From Kribbella sandramycini (GTDB taxonomy: Bacteria > Actinomycetota > Actinomycetes > Propionibacteriales > Kribbellaceae): a DNA stretch of 64,000 nucleotides. Shown here in pieces: positions 17,159-27,124 of this stretch. Location of the stretch: NCBI RefSeq assembly GCF_013131805.1, contig NZ_JABJRC010000002.1, positions 558,001 through 622,000 of the forward strand. Reading direction: 5' to 3'. Position 1 is the stretch's first letter. Every line of letters starts with the position of its first letter. Position numbers and translations under genes: made by a program. A model generated the notes under the pieces. It was given only the letters and a program-made list of their open reading frames with translations, did not search any database and was not told where the DNA came from.

Positions 17159-17944
17159 ATGAAGCCACCGCGTGAACACGATCTCGGCCTGGAACACGAC
17201 CTCGGCACGCTGCGCCGCCGCCAGGTCCTGGGCCTGTTCGCCGGCGCCGGGCTGGTTGCGCTGACCGCCTGTACGCCGGACGCCCAGCCGGCCGCCGGCC
17301 CGAGCGCCACGCCCGGCGACGTCCAGGAGATCCCGGGCGAGACCGCCGGGCCGTACCCCGGCGACGGGTCGAACGGGCCGAACGTGCTGACCGAATCCGG
17401 CATCGTGCGCAGCGACATCACCCGCTCGTTCGGATCCTTCTCCGGAGTCGCGAACGGCGTCCCGCTGACCGTCGAGCTGACGATCGTGGAAGCCGACAAC
17501 GACCAGCCGCTGCCCGGCGCGGCCGTCTACCTGTGGCAGTGCGACGCCGAAGGGCGCTACTCGCTCTACTCCGAGGGTGCGACCACCGAGAACTACCTGC
17601 GGGGCGTCCAGGCCGCAGGTAGCGACGGCAAGGTCACCTTCAAGTCCATCTTCCCGGCCGCCTATCCGGGCCGCTGGCCGCATATCCACTTCGAGGTGTA
17701 CGCGAGCCTGAGCGAGGCCACCGCCGCGGGCAAGATCAGCGCCACCTCACAACTGGCCTTCCCCGAAGCCGTCTGCACCGCCGTCTACGCCACCGACGGC
17801 TACTCCGGCAGCGCCGAGAACCTGGGCCGGACGTCGCTGTCCGACGACAACGTGTTCGGCGACGACGACGGCGTCCACCAGCTCGCGACCGTCACCGGAG
17901 ACGCCGCGCAGGGATACACCGCGACACTTGTTGTCGGTGTGTGA
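17159..17944 (+). CDS. Tat-exported lipoprotein, intradiol dioxygenase-like
   Basis: The 261-residue protein starts with a twin-arginine signal (RRRQVLGLFAGAG) ending in a lipobox LTAC, so Cys at about residue 38 should be lipidated. The body is an intradiol ring-cleavage dioxygenase fold: GETAGPYPGDG, AVYLWQCDAEGRYSLYS and YPGRWPHIHFEVY. The last two supply the Tyr and His ligands expected for non-haem Fe(III). It would open catechol-type rings outside the membrane; the natural substrate is unknown. ATG 17159 follows a 102-base divergent gap. A longer open frame upstream is antisense to recB-like and is not coding. Confidence 0.85.
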   Translation: MKPPREHDLGLEHDLGTLRRRQVLGLFAGAGLVALTACTPDAQPAAGPSATPGDVQEIPGETAGPYPGDGSNGPNVLTESGIVRSDITRSFGSFSGVANGVPLTVELTIVEADNDQPLPGAAVYLWQCDAEGRYSLYSEGATTENYLRGVQAAGSDGKVTFKSIFPAAYPGRWPHIHFEVYASLSEATAAGKISATSQLAFPEAVCTAVYATDGYSGSAENLGRTSLSDDNVFGDDDGVHQLATVTGDAAQGYTATLVVGV

Positions 17945-17993
17945 CCTGGGTTGGTAGCACGGTGTTACCTGGGGCCCAGTAGCGTTGGGGGTG

Positions 17994-19154
17994 ATGTCCG
18001 AGTCGCGTGAACCCCAGAGCAGCAACCCCGCCCAGTCGGCCGGCCCGCCGCCGCCCGGTACCTGGGTCCTCGGTCGTGTGCGCGGGATCCGGCTCACGAT
18101 GCGGTTCACCTGGCTGCCGGTGGCGATGCTGCTCGCGTTCGGGTTCGCCTCGATCATCGGGCAGCAGTTCCCCGGGCTGGGCAGCTGGCGCTACGTCGCG
18201 GCGTTCGCCTTCGTCGTCGCGTTCACCGTGTCGATTCTGATCCACGAGCTCGCGCACGCGCTGACCGCGCTGCGGTTCGGGATCGGCGTGTCCGAGATCA
18301 ACCTCGGCTTCTTCGCGGCCGGCACCCATATCGAAGGCGAGCGGAAGACGCCGTTCGAGGAGTTCGCGGTCTCGGTCGTCGGGCCGGTCGCCTCGCTCGT
18401 GGTCGGCGGGCTGGCCTATGCCGGATCGCGCGCCGTCGACGAGGGCGTCGGCCACATCGCGCTGTGGCAGCTCGGCATCGCGAACCTGATCGTCGGCGTC
18501 ACCAACATGCTGCCCGGCCTGCCGCTGGACGGCGGCTGGGTGCTGCGCGCGATCGTCTGGAAAGCCACCGGCAACATGCACACCGGCACCATCGCGGCCG
18601 CCTGGGCCGGCCGGGCGCTGGCCATCCTGGTGCTGGCCGCGCCGGTGATCATCGAGGAGATCTGGGGCCGGACGCCGTCGATCATCGACTTCCTGATCGC
18701 GCTCGCGGTCGGGTTCTTCCTCTGGATGGGCTCGACCGCCGCGCTCATGCAGGCCCGGCTGCGCCGCAAACTGCCCGCGCTCCAGGTCCGCACGATGGCC
18801 CGGCGCGCGATCGCCGTCCACTCCCAGACGCCGATCTCCGAAGCCGTCCGGATGGCCGCCGAGGTACACGCCGGCGCGGTCGTCGTGATCGACGGCGACG
18901 GCAAACCGCACGCCCTGGTCTCGGAGACCGCGGTCGCCGCGGTCGCGCCCAACCAGCGGCCGTGGACCACCGTCAGCGAGGTTTCCACCCGGATCGGCGC
19001 GGGCCACATCCTCGGCGTCAACGACACCGGCGAGGAGATCCTCGCCACCCTGCGCGAACACCCCGCCTCGGAGTACCTCGTCCTGGACGCGGCCGGCGCG
19101 GTGTACGGCGTCCTGGCCACCGCCGACGTCGAACAGGCCTTCCGCGGCCGCTGA
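17994..19154 (+). CDS. Site-2 protease family zinc metalloprotease with CBS domains
   Basis: The 386-residue membrane protease has the zinc motif HELAHAL near residue 85 and the third-ligand segment NMLPGLPLDGG near residue 170, inside about six membrane helices. Two CBS-type segments follow from about residue 270 (TMARRAIAVHSQTPISEAVRMA...; AVYGVLATADVEQA). This is the Rip3/SpoIVFB-like class that cleaves membrane-bound regulators. CBS domains usually bind adenosine nucleotides. ATG 17994 is preferred; an in-frame GTG (17991) and TTG (17985) lie just upstream. It directly precedes trmI. Confidence 0.88.
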   Translation: MSESREPQSSNPAQSAGPPPPGTWVLGRVRGIRLTMRFTWLPVAMLLAFGFASIIGQQFPGLGSWRYVAAFAFVVAFTVSILIHELAHALTALRFGIGVSEINLGFFAAGTHIEGERKTPFEEFAVSVVGPVASLVVGGLAYAGSRAVDEGVGHIALWQLGIANLIVGVTNMLPGLPLDGGWVLRAIVWKATGNMHTGTIAAAWAGRALAILVLAAPVIIEEIWGRTPSIIDFLIALAVGFFLWMGSTAALMQARLRRKLPALQVRTMARRAIAVHSQTPISEAVRMAAEVHAGAVVVIDGDGKPHALVSETAVAAVAPNQRPWTTVSEVSTRIGAGHILGVNDTGEEILATLREHPASEYLVLDAAGAVYGVLATADVEQAFRGR

Positions 19155-19204
19155 CCGACCTCGGTTCGCCGGTTGTCGTCACCGAAAGTTAAGGTGAGCG
19201 CCTT

Positions 19205-20161
19205 ATGGCTGACTTGCGCGACTTTCCCGACCAGGCGTTCTCCGGGGTGCACCACGGCCCCTTGCAGGCGGGGGAGTGGATCACCCTGCAGGACTCCAAG
19301 GGCCGCCGGCACTCGGTCAAACTCGAGCGCGAGAAGATCTTCCACACCACCAAGGGCGGGATCGCCCACGACGACCTGATCGACGGCCCGGACGCGGTCG
19401 TGATCAAGTCCAAGGGCGGCGTCGAGTACCTGGCGCTGCGCCCGCTGATGGCCGACTACTCGGTCTCGATGCCGCGCGGCGCGGCGGTGATCTACCCCAA
19501 GGACACCGCCCAGATCGTCACGATGGCCGACATCTTCCCCGGCGCCAAGGTCGTCGAGGCCGGCGCCGGGTCCGGCGCGCTGACCACGGCCCTGCTGCGC
19601 GCGGTCGGCGTCCACGGGCAGGTCGTCTCGTTCGAGCGGCGCGAGGACTTCGCCGAGGTCGCCCGGAAGAACGTGACCGGCTTCTTCGGCGGCGAGCACC
19701 CGGCCTGGCGGCTCGAGGTCGGCGACCTGGTCGAGAAGCTGAACGAGACCGACGTCGACCGGATCGTGCTCGACATGCTGGCGCCCTGGGAGTGCGTGGA
19801 CGCCGCGGCCGAGGCGCTCAGCCCCGGCGGCGTGTTCTGCGCCTACGTGGCCACCACGACCCAATTGAGCCGGGTCGTGGAGACGTTGCGGGCACACGGC
19901 GAATTCACCGAGCCGCGCGCGTGGGAGTCACTCGTGCGAGACTGGCACGTGGAGGGTCTCGCGGTCCGTCCGGGCCACCGGATGCAGGGTCACACCGCGT
20001 TTCTGGTCACCGCACGGCGGATGGCGCACGGGGTGCAGGCGCCCCGGAAGAAGCGCCGCCCGGCACCGGGCGCGTACGGCGACGACTACACAGGCCCCCG
20101 TCGTGGTGACGTCGGAGAAGATGTGCCGAAAGCAACAGGTTCATCCGCAACCGACACGTGA
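19205..20161 (+). CDS. trmI: tRNA (adenine-58-N1)-methyltransferase
   Basis: The 318-residue protein has an N-terminal beta-barrel region. A Rossmann methyltransferase domain follows from about residue 95, with the SAM motif VVEAGAGSGALTTALLRAVG and acidic motif DRIVLDMLAPWE. It is the TrmI/GCD14-like enzyme (Rv2118c) that makes m1A58 in the T-loop of tRNAs as a homotetramer. It is followed 66 bases later by the proteasome ATPase gene, the conserved actinobacterial order. The C-terminal tail (about 280-318) is basic then acidic and probably disordered. Confidence 0.93.
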   Translation: MADLRDFPDQAFSGVHHGPLQAGEWITLQDSKGRRHSVKLEREKIFHTTKGGIAHDDLIDGPDAVVIKSKGGVEYLALRPLMADYSVSMPRGAAVIYPKDTAQIVTMADIFPGAKVVEAGAGSGALTTALLRAVGVHGQVVSFERREDFAEVARKNVTGFFGGEHPAWRLEVGDLVEKLNETDVDRIVLDMLAPWECVDAAAEALSPGGVFCAYVATTTQLSRVVETLRAHGEFTEPRAWESLVRDWHVEGLAVRPGHRMQGHTAFLVTARRMAHGVQAPRKKRRPAPGAYGDDYTGPRRGDVGEDVPKATGSSATDT

Positions 20162-20172
20162 TGGGATTCAGC

Positions 20173-20200
20173 TTGCCCGGCGAGGTTTTCTGGGTAAGGT
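20173..20200 (+). promoter_or_regulatory. Candidate sigma-70-type promoter before proteasome ATPase
   Basis: TTGCCC (20173-20178) and TAAGGT (20195-20200) are spaced by 16 bases, upstream of the ATPase start. Both match the actinobacterial housekeeping consensus moderately well. Found by eye only. Confidence 0.4.
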
Positions 20201-20236
20201 CCATAGGGTCGAGCCCCACATGGTGAGGTGATGATC

Positions 20237-21976
20237 GTGGCTGGAGACGAGAGTCCTACCGCGGCAGAGCTGCGTAACCAGGTCCGGTACCTGGAAGCCG
20301 AAGTCGCAGCGTTGCGGCGTCGGTTGCTGGAGCACCCCGCAGACAGTCGGGGGCTCGAGAGCAGGCTGTCCGAAACACAGGCCTCCTTGGCGAGTGTCAC
20401 CGCTCAGAACGAGCGGCTGGCCGACACGCTGCGGGAGGCGCGAGAGAAGATCATCGCCCTGAAGGAGGAAGTCGACCGGCTGGCCCAACCGCCGTCCGGA
20501 TTCGGCACCTTCCTCGGCCGCAACGACGACGACACGCTGGACGTGTTCACCGGGGGCCGCAAGCTCCGGGTGGCAGCCAGCCCGTCGATCGATCTGGACG
20601 ACCTCAGGCTCGGCCAGGAGCTGATGCTGAACGAGGCGCTGAACGTGGTCGAGGTCTGCGACTTCGAGGTCGTGGGCGACGTGGTGATGCTGAAGGAGCT
20701 GCTGGCCGACGGCGAGCGGGCGCTGGTGATCGCGCAGGCGGACGAGGAGCGGGTCGTCCGGCTCGCCGCGCCGCTGCTCGACATCGCGCTGCGCACCGGC
20801 GACTCGCTGCTGCTGGAGCCCCGCTCCGGCTATGTGTACGAGAAGATCCCGAAATCCGAGGTCGAGGAGCTGGTCCTCGAAGAGGTACCGGATATCGACT
20901 ACACCCAGATCGGCGGGCTGTCCGGCCAGATCGAGCAGATCCGGGACGCGGTCGAGCTGCCGTACCTGCACAAGGACCTCTTCCTGGAGCACGAGCTCAA
21001 GCCGCCCAAGGGCGTGCTGCTCTACGGCCCGCCCGGCTGCGGCAAGACGCTGATCGCGAAAGCGGTGGCGAACTCGCTGGCCAAGAAGGTCGCCGAGCGG
21101 ACCGGTGTCGAGGAGCAGAAATCCTTCTTCCTCAACATCAAGGGTCCCGAGCTGCTGAACAAGTACGTCGGTGAGACCGAGCGGCACATCCGCCTGGTCT
21201 TCCAGCGCGCTCGCGAGAAGGCGTCCGAGGGGATGCCGGTGATCGTGTTCTTCGACGAGATGGACTCGCTGTTCCGCACCCGCGGCTCCGGCGTCTCGTC
21301 CGATGTCGAGAACACCATCGTCCCGCAGCTGCTGAGCGAGATCGACGGTGTCGAGGGGCTGGAGAACGTCCTCGTCATCGGCGCCTCGAACCGCGAGGAC
21401 ATGATCGACCCGGCGATCCTGCGCCCGGGCCGGCTGGACGTGAAGATCAAGATCGAGCGGCCGGACGCCGAGTCCGCCCGCGACATCTTCTCCAAGTACC
21501 TGACCGCCTCGCTGCCCCTGCACACCGACGACCTCGGTGAGTTCGGCGGCGACCGGCAGGCCTGCGTGGACGGCATGATCCAGCGCACCGTCGAGCGGAT
21601 GTACACCGAGGCCGACGAGAACCGGTTCCTCGAGGTGACCTACGCCAACGGCGACAAAGAGGTCCTCTACTTCAAGGACTTCAACTCCGGCGCGATGATC
21701 CAGAACATCGTCGACCGGGCCAAGAAGATGGCGATCAAGGCCTTCCTGGACGACAACCAGAAGGGCCTTCGGGTGCAGCACCTGCTGCAGGCGTGTGTCG
21801 ACGAGTTCAAGGAGAACGAAGACCTCCCGAACACGACCAACCCCGACGACTGGGCCCGCATCTCCGGCAAGAAGGGCGAGCGGATCGTCTACATCCGCAC
21901 ACTCATCTCCGGCAAACAAGGCACCGAGCCCGGCCGCTCCATCGACACCGCCACCAACACCGGCCAATACCTGTAA
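20237..21976 (+). CDS. arc: Proteasome-associated AAA ATPase (ARC/Mpa)
   Basis: The 579-residue hexameric unfoldase recognises pupylated proteins and threads them into the 20S proteasome. An N-terminal coiled coil (about 5-80) binds Pup. Tandem OB folds (about 85-230) follow. The AAA module has Walker A GPPGCGKT near residue 264 and Walker [10 protein letters not shown]. The C-terminus NTGQYL carries the penultimate-Tyr motif that docks into the alpha ring. GTG 20237 is favoured because GAGGTG sits 6 bases upstream; ATG 20231 or GTG 20228 would add 2-3 residues. The Pup and proteasome genes lie 4-7 kb downstream on the same strand. Confidence 0.95.
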   Translation: MAGDESPTAAELRNQVRYLEAEVAALRRRLLEHPADSRGLESRLSETQASLASVTAQNERLADTLREAREKIIALKEEVDRLAQPPSGFGTFLGRNDDDTLDVFTGGRKLRVAASPSIDLDDLRLGQELMLNEALNVVEVCDFEVVGDVVMLKELLADGERALVIAQADEERVVRLAAPLLDIALRTGDSLLLEPRSGYVYEKIPKSEVEELVLEEVPDIDYTQIGGLSGQIEQIRDAVELPYLHKDLFLEHELKPPKGVLLYGPPGCGKTLIAKAVANSLAKKVAERTGVEEQKSFFLNIKGPELLNKYVGETERHIRLVFQRAREKASEGMPVIVFFDEMDSLFRTRGSGVSSDVENTIVPQLLSEIDGVEGLENVLVIGASNREDMIDPAILRPGRLDVKIKIERPDAESARDIFSKYLTASLPLHTDDLGEFGGDRQACVDGMIQRTVERMYTEADENRFLEVTYANGDKEVLYFKDFNSGAMIQNIVDRAKKMAIKAFLDDNQKGLRVQHLLQACVDEFKENEDLPNTTNPDDWARISGKKGERIVYIRTLISGKQGTEPGRSIDTATNTGQYL

Positions 21977-21988
21977 CAACCGTTGCGC

Positions 21989-22023
21989 ACCGCCCCGGAG
22001 GTTGCCTCCGGGGCGGTTGCTGT
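21989..22023 (+). terminator. Rho-independent-like terminator after proteasome ATPase
   Basis: A 13-bp GC-rich stem (ACCGCCCCGGAGG at 21989-22001 with its complement at 22005-22017) with a 3-base loop, followed by TGCTGTTT. It lies 12 bases after the stop codon of the ATPase gene. Confidence 0.85.
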
Positions 22024-22088
22024 TTGGTAGGGGCTGGTGGGGGGTTCCCCGGATGGTTGTGGGGGTGGGGGGCTCTTAGCGTGGGGGT

Positions 22089-22439
22089 GTGGCGACGGAG
22101 GATGTGCGCAAGGATCTGCGGGCCGCGGTGGCGGCCCGGCAGGAGCTGGGGGCGGAGTACGAGGACGCGATCATCGACGGGTTCCTGGAGCGGCTCGATG
22201 CTCGCGATCTGCAGCGCCGGAGCGGGGGAGCGCCGGAGCAGGTGCGAACGGCTCAGCCGCCGGCGTCCGCGGGGCGGGAGCGGGATCCGGGTGGGCTGGC
22301 GCTGGCGATCGTTTCGCTGGGCGTCGCCGTCCCGATCACGGCCATCTCGGCGGACATGATCGGGCCGTTCGGCGTCGTCGTGAGCTGGGCGGGGATCGTC
22401 GGGGTCAACCTCGCCCGGTCGCTGGGCCGCCGCCGGTGA
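22089..22439 (+). CDS. Small membrane protein of unknown function
   Basis: The 116-residue protein begins with a conserved-looking soluble part (RAAVAARQELGAEYEDAIIDGFLERLD) and a basic linker. Two membrane segments (about 70-88 and 90-108) follow, ending in RSLGRRR. The ELGxEYEDxxxxxFLE start is seen in many short actinobacterial membrane proteins without assigned function. The start is GTG 22089. It ends 3 bases before the stop of the opposite-strand gene at 22443. Confidence 0.7.
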   Translation: MATEDVRKDLRAAVAARQELGAEYEDAIIDGFLERLDARDLQRRSGGAPEQVRTAQPPASAGRERDPGGLALAIVSLGVAVPITAISADMIGPFGVVVSWAGIVGVNLARSLGRRR

Positions 22440-22442
22440 GGC

Positions 22443-23246
22443 TTACCAGGGTTTGACCGGTACGGGGCGACCGGCGGCGTCGTAGGCGCGCAGTTCGGGT
22501 TCGAGACCGGGCGGCGCTTTCTTCGTGAAGCTGACCCGGAAGTCGGCGAAGGCGAAGCCGCCGGTGACGACGCCCTTGCGCCAGGGGCTGGAGCCGCCCT
22601 GCCACACGTAGCGGGTCTCGATCCGGGCGATGTTCGGCCGGGCCCGGTAGAGCGTCCAGACGTACGCCGACGGCGGGGTCGAGATGCCGCCGCTGCCCAG
22701 CGGAGTCAGATCACGGGCGCCCGTCGGCTCGTCCCATTCGGTGTCGCGGACCGGCGTGATCATGGCTCCTGCCTGACACACGGCGATGCCGTGATCGTAG
22801 GTGCCGCCGGGCTGAGCCGAGCCCTTGACCAGCAGCACGGCTTCCTTGCTCCCGGCAGCCGCCCCTTGGACTTGCCGGGCCCACAACACCTGTATCGGAC
22901 CGGGCTGGATCTTGCACGACCTCGATGCGATCTCGGCGGCCCCGGCGAGCGGTCCGAGGTCGACGTCCGCCGGCGCCTCCGCAGGTTTCGTCGCCGGTGC
23001 CGAGAGTGAGAGGGACGGCGTTGGCGTCCTTCCGCCGACCGGCGGCGGCGAAGCGGTGTTCAGCCGGCCGATGACGACGCCTCCCACGGCGACGGCAGCG
23101 ACCGCGCCCACCGCGACTGCGGGCACCCAGCGGCGGATCGGCGTACCGGTAGTGGGCCGGGACTTCGTCATCACCCGGCGGCGGATCCGGTCGCGCTCGG
23201 CCGGGGGCAGCGGCGGGACCGGAGGCGGGTCGAGTCGGGTGTTCAT
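22443..23246 (-). CDS. Membrane-anchored protein coupled to ECF sigma factor
   Basis: The 267-residue product has a short cytoplasmic N-terminus (DRIRRRVMTKSR, about 19-30), one membrane helix (about 41-62) and a Pro/Ser/Thr-rich linker. An extracytoplasmic domain of about 165 residues with two cysteines follows. Its start overlaps the sigma-factor stop (ATGA). By position it is a sigma-associated or anti-sigma-like partner. The cytoplasmic part is too short for a zinc anti-sigma domain, so the mechanism is unclear. The layout mirrors the pair at 1-1576. Confidence 0.78.
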   Translation of the reverse strand: MNTRLDPPPVPPLPPAERDRIRRRVMTKSRPTTGTPIRRWVPAVAVGAVAAVAVGGVVIGRLNTASPPPVGGRTPTPSLSLSAPATKPAEAPADVDLGPLAGAAEIASRSCKIQPGPIQVLWARQVQGAAAGSKEAVLLVKGSAQPGGTYDHGIAVCQAGAMITPVRDTEWDEPTGARDLTPLGSGGISTPPSAYVWTLYRARPNIARIETRYVWQGGSSPWRKGVVTGGFAFADFRVSFTKKAPPGLEPELRAYDAAGRPVPVKPW

Positions 23247-23863
23247 GACAATTCCTCCAGGAATGCGGCCCGGCTGATCAGCTCGGGGAAGCGGCGGCGG
23301 GTGCGGTGCAGCCGCGCCTTGACGGTCCCGACCGGGACGCCGAGCGCGTCGGCGGCCTCGGCCTGGGTGAGGCCGGCCCAGACGACGAGTTCGAGCGTCT
23401 CGCGTTCATGGCGGGGCAGTTTCGCGACCGCCTGCCGGACCTGCGACATCCGGCGCTCGTCGTCCAGCCGCCGGGCGACATCCGGCGCATGGTCGTCGCC
23501 GGGCGCGGGTTCGGGGAGGCGATCGAGCAGGTTCCGGATCCGCGCGGCCGTCCGGGCCAGCGTCCGGCACTCGTTCCCCGCGACCACCAGCAGCCACGCG
23601 CGGGCGCTCGATCCGGTCAACGGCCCCGGCGGATTGCGCTGGAACCGGCGCCAGGTGTTCAGGAATGTGGTCTGGACGACGTCCTCCGCGGTGCTCCAGG
23701 ACGCCGTGCGGCGGAACGCGAACGCGTGCACCGCGTCGGCGTGCCGGTCGAACAGCTCGCCCAGCGCCGCGTGGTCACCGCGCCGCAGCCGCTCCCACAG
23801 GTCGTGATCGGAGTCCGGCGATCCCATGGCGGGCTCCGTCTCGTCGGTCAGGGTGATCTTCAC
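23243..23863 (-). CDS. ECF RNA polymerase sigma factor
   Basis: The 206-residue sigma factor has region 2 at about 38-100 (LFDRHADAVHAFAFRRTASWSTAEDVVQTTFLNTWRR) and region 4 at about 145-195 (LPRHERETLELVVWAGLTQAEAADALGVPVGTVKARLHRTR, a helix-turn-helix). It overlaps the downstream membrane-protein gene by 4 bases. ATG 23863 gives a short extra N-terminus; ATG near residue 13 (MGSPDSDHDLWERL) is an equally good start. The target genes are not visible here. Confidence 0.9.
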   Translation of the reverse strand: MKITLTDETEPAMGSPDSDHDLWERLRRGDHAALGELFDRHADAVHAFAFRRTASWSTAEDVVQTTFLNTWRRFQRNPPGPLTGSSARAWLLVVAGNECRTLARTAARIRNLLDRLPEPAPGDDHAPDVARRLDDERRMSQVRQAVAKLPRHERETLELVVWAGLTQAEAADALGVPVGTVKARLHRTRRRFPELISRAAFLEELS

Positions 23864-23899
23864 ATCGGGTAGTGACCACCCGCGCCGTCGATGGTTGCA

Positions 23900-24400
23900 T
23901 CAGACCAGGCCACGTACGTACGCGCCGAGCAGGCCGACGGTGTCGGGCATGAACGGCCACTGTGGGTCGTCGAGGCGCGCGACCAGCTCCGCAGGCGCCA
24001 TCCACGCACCCCACGCGACCTCCTCCGGCTGGTGGGTCACAGGGCCCTCCCAGACGCAGGTGTAGAGGTAGGCGTGGTAGCGGGTGTGATCGTCGGCGTA
24101 ATCGCCTTCAGGCAGCTTCACGAGCTCCACGCCGGTGATGCCGAGCTCCTCGGCCAGCTCGCGGACGACGGCGTCGTACGGATCCTCACCGGCCGCGACC
24201 ACCCCGCCGGCGGCGAAGTCGTAGCGGCTCGGGTAGACATCCTTGGTCGGCGTCCGCCGGTGCACGTAGATGTCGCCGGCCGGATTCCGGACGACTACGC
24301 CGGTTGCGGCGTGGCGCAGGTTACGGTTGCGCATCACGGAGCGTGGTTCGGCCCCGATGACCACGTTGTCGCCGTCCAGAATCGCCACCAATTCGTCCAC
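23900..24400 (-). CDS. NUDIX hydrolase, YfcD-like
   Basis: The 166-residue protein has a complete Nudix box [23 protein letters not shown] near residues 68-90, preceded by [18 protein letters not shown] as in YfcD/IDI-like NUDIX enzymes. It probably hydrolyses a nucleoside diphosphate derivative. GTG 24400 gives the family-typical start ([12 protein letters not shown]). The longer frame upstream is antisense to dop and is not real. It diverges from dop across 39 bases, which must hold both promoters. Confidence 0.87.
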   Translation of the reverse strand: MDELVAILDGDNVVIGAEPRSVMRNRNLRHAATGVVVRNPAGDIYVHRRTPTKDVYPSRYDFAAGGVVAAGEDPYDAVVRELAEELGITGVELVKLPEGDYADDHTRYHAYLYTCVWEGPVTHQPEEVAWGAWMAPAELVARLDDPQWPFMPDTVGLLGAYVRGLV

Positions 24401-24439
24401 GCCCGCAGTCTCACACGTAAACCGCGTAGGCTCGTGAGC

Positions 24440-25960
24440 ATGAGTGTGCGGCGGATCATGGGGACCGAGACGGAGTTCGGCATCTCGGTGCCCGGCCAGC
24501 CCGGGGCGAACCCGATGCTGACCTCGAGCCAGGTGGTGAACGGCTACGCCCAGACGCAGCCGCTGGCGCGCAAGACCCGGTGGGACTTCGACGAGGAGCA
24601 CCCGCTGCGGGACGCGCGCGGTTTCGACCTGAGCCGGGAGGTGGCCGACTCCAGCCAGCTCACCGACGAGGAGACCGGCCTGGCCAACGTCATCCTGACC
24701 AACGGCGCCCGGCTGTACGTCGACCACGCCCACCCCGAGTACTCCGCGCCCGAGACCACCAACCCGCGGGACGTCGTCGTCTGGGACAAGGCCGGCGAGC
24801 TGGTGATCATGGAGGGCGCGCGGCAGGCCCGGCAGATCCCCGGCGCCCCCCAGCTGAACCTCTACAAGAACAACACCGACAACAAGGGCGCCTCCTACGG
24901 CTCCCACGAGAACTACCTGATGCGCCGCTCGACGCCGTTCGCGTCGATCGTGCGGCACCTGACGCCGTTCTTCGTCAGCCGCCAGGTGGTCACCGGCGCC
25001 GGCCGGGTCGGCATCGGGCAGGACGGCAACACCAACGGCTTCCAGATCAGCCAGCGCGCGGACTACTTCGAGGTCGAGGTCGGCCTGGAGACGACGCTGA
25101 AACGGCCGATCATCAACACCCGCGACGAGCCGCACGCCAACCCCGACCGGTACCGCCGGCTGCACGTGATCATCGGCGACGCGAACCTGTCCGAGATCTC
25201 GACCTACCTCAAGGTCGGGACGACGTCGCTGGTGCTGGCCATGATCGAGGACGGCTGGCTGACCGACGACCTCGGCGTCGACCGGCCGGTCACCGCGCTG
25301 CACGAGATCAGCCACGACCCGTCCTGCACGCACCTGATGACGCTCAAGGACGGCCGCAAGCTGACCGCCGTCCAGCTCCAGACCGAATACCTGGAGCAGG
25401 CCCGCAAGTACGTCGAGGACAAGTACGGCGACGACGCCGACCGGCAGACCAAGGACGTCCTGCACCGCTGGGAGCAGGTCCTCGACCAGCTCGCCATCGA
25501 CCCGATGCAGCTGGCCGACCAGCTCGACTGGGTGGCGAAGTACAAACTCCTGCAGTCCTACCGCGACCGCGACGGCCTCGGCTGGGACGACCCGAAACTG
25601 CACCTGGTCGACCTCCAGTACGCCGACCTGCGGCCCGACAAGGGCCTGTACTACAAACTCGTCACCGCCGGCCGGATGCGGCGGATCGTCACCGACGAGG
25701 AGATCCGGATGGCCGTCGCGCACCCGCCGACCGACACCCGGGCCTACTTCCGCGGCCGCTGTATGCAGCAGTACGCGCCGCAGGTCGCGGCCGCCTCCTG
25801 GGACTCGGTGATCTTCGATCTGCCCGGCAAGGAGTCGCTCCAGCGCATCCCGACCCTGGACCCGTTGCGCGGGACCAAGGCCCATGTCGGAGCGCTTCTG
25901 GACCAATGCGACACCGCGAGTGACCTGGTTCGCACCATCACTGGGGGTGCCGCCGGGTAG
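24440..25960 (+). CDS. dop: Depupylase/deamidase of Pup
   Basis: The 506-residue enzyme is of the carboxylate-amine ligase (glutamine-synthetase-like) fold. The N-terminus [16 protein letters not shown] carries the first Mg/ATP-binding Glu residues. An insertion of about 40 residues (about 40-78, [21 protein letters not shown]) is the Dop loop that separates Dop from the ligase Paf[11 protein letters not shown] and the basic [10 protein letters not shown] segment follow. It removes Pup from substrates and deamidates Pup-Gln. Here Pup already ends in Glu, so depupylation should be its main task. Pup follows after 70 bases. Confidence 0.95.
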   Translation: MSVRRIMGTETEFGISVPGQPGANPMLTSSQVVNGYAQTQPLARKTRWDFDEEHPLRDARGFDLSREVADSSQLTDEETGLANVILTNGARLYVDHAHPEYSAPETTNPRDVVVWDKAGELVIMEGARQARQIPGAPQLNLYKNNTDNKGASYGSHENYLMRRSTPFASIVRHLTPFFVSRQVVTGAGRVGIGQDGNTNGFQISQRADYFEVEVGLETTLKRPIINTRDEPHANPDRYRRLHVIIGDANLSEISTYLKVGTTSLVLAMIEDGWLTDDLGVDRPVTALHEISHDPSCTHLMTLKDGRKLTAVQLQTEYLEQARKYVEDKYGDDADRQTKDVLHRWEQVLDQLAIDPMQLADQLDWVAKYKLLQSYRDRDGLGWDDPKLHLVDLQYADLRPDKGLYYKLVTAGRMRRIVTDEEIRMAVAHPPTDTRAYFRGRCMQQYAPQVAAASWDSVIFDLPGKESLQRIPTLDPLRGTKAHVGALLDQCDTASDLVRTITGGAAG

Positions 25961-26030
25961 GGTCGCTCTTAGAAGCAACGGAAGGGTCGGTTGGGCGTCC
26001 CTTTCACTGCGGTTCTAGGAGGTGTTTGCG

Positions 26031-26240
26031 ATGGCGAAGGACGGCGGGCAGCAGCACAAGCAGCCGAAGCGGTCGAGCAACGAGGAAGAGGTCGAGCAGG
26101 CCACAACCTCGGAGGACGTGGCCGAGCGCAAGGAGCGGCTCGACGAGGACGTCGACTCGATCCTGGACGAGATCGACGAGGTGCTCGAGGAGAACGCCGA
26201 GGAGTTCGTCCGCGGGTTCGTGCAAAAGGGTGGGGAGTGA
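26031..26240 (+). CDS. pup: Prokaryotic ubiquitin-like protein Pup
   Basis: The 69-residue modifier has the basic-then-acidic disordered pattern of the family. The helix-forming segment [19 protein letters not shown] (about 42-60) binds the coiled coil of the ATPase. The C-terminus FVQKGGE ends in Glu, not Gln, so it is ready for ligation to substrate lysines. ATG 26031 has an ideal AGGAGGT ribosome site at 26017-26023. Its stop overlaps the GTG of prcB, coupling modifier and protease. The ligase pafA is not in the window. Confidence 0.97.
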   Translation: MAKDGGQQHKQPKRSSNEEEVEQATTSEDVAERKERLDEDVDSILDEIDEVLEENAEEFVRGFVQKGGE

Positions 26241-27091
26241 ACCGCTCGATGACATTTGACGCCTCCGGCCGGTTGCCGGAAGCCTTCCTGACCCCAGGCG
26301 GCAGCTCGTTCATGGACTTCCTGGCCGGGCACGCGCCCGACCTGTTGCCCGGACGCCGCAGCCTGGGGCAGGCCGACTTCTCCGACCAGGTCCCGCACGG
26401 TACGACGATCGTCGCCGCCACCTTCGCCGGTGGCGTGGTGATGGCCGGCGACCGGCGGGCCACGATCGGCAACGTGATCGCCTCGAAGGACATCGAGAAG
26501 GTGTTCCCGGCCGACGAGTACTCGGCGGTCGCTTTCGCCGGCTCGGCCGGGTTCGGGATCGAGATGGTCCGGCTGTTCCAGGTCGAGCTCGAACACTACG
26601 AGAAACTCGAAGGCGCCACGCTCAGCCTGGACGGCAAGTCCAACCGGCTGAGCGCGCTGATCCGGGGCAACCTGGCGATGGCGATGCAGGGTCTGGCCGT
26701 GGTGCCGCTGTTCGCGGGCTACGACCACGACCGCAAGGGCGGTCGGATCTTCTCCTACGACGCCACCGGCGGCCGCTACGAGGAGACCCACTTCCACAGT
26801 GTCGGCTCGGGCTCGCTGTTCGCCCGCGGCTCGCTGAAGAAGCTCTACCGCGAAGACCTGTCCGCGACCGACTGCGCGACGGTGGCGATCCAGTCGCTGA
26901 TCGACGCCGCCGACGACGACTCGGCGACCGGCGGCCCGGACATGTTGCGGCGGATCTTCCCGGTGGTCGGCGTGGTCACCGCCGACGGCTACCAGCGGCT
27001 GCCCGAGGAGGAGGTCGCCGGCCTGGTCGACGCGGCCTGGGCGCAGCGGCACAACCGTCCCGACGGGCCCGCTTCGGCGTCCCTGACCTGA
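26237..27091 (+). CDS. prcB: 20S proteasome beta subunit
   Basis: The 284-residue catalytic subunit has a propeptide of about 55 residues (from GTG 26237) ending in DQVPHG. Autocleavage exposes the nucleophile Thr in [21 protein letters not shown]. The conserved Asp (GDRR) and Lys ([10 protein letters not shown]) active-site residues are present. The GTG start overlaps the pup stop (GTGA); ATG 26249 is an alternative. It is followed by prcA after 33 bases and forms the inner rings of the core particle. Confidence 0.96.
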   Translation: MNRSMTFDASGRLPEAFLTPGGSSFMDFLAGHAPDLLPGRRSLGQADFSDQVPHGTTIVAATFAGGVVMAGDRRATIGNVIASKDIEKVFPADEYSAVAFAGSAGFGIEMVRLFQVELEHYEKLEGATLSLDGKSNRLSALIRGNLAMAMQGLAVVPLFAGYDHDRKGGRIFSYDATGGRYEETHFHSVGSGSLFARGSLKKLYREDLSATDCATVAIQSLIDAADDDSATGGPDMLRRIFPVVGVVTADGYQRLPEEEVAGLVDAAWAQRHNRPDGPASASLT

Positions 27092-27124
27092 TCCCATCGA
27101 CCGATACAGAGGACGACACCTTCG

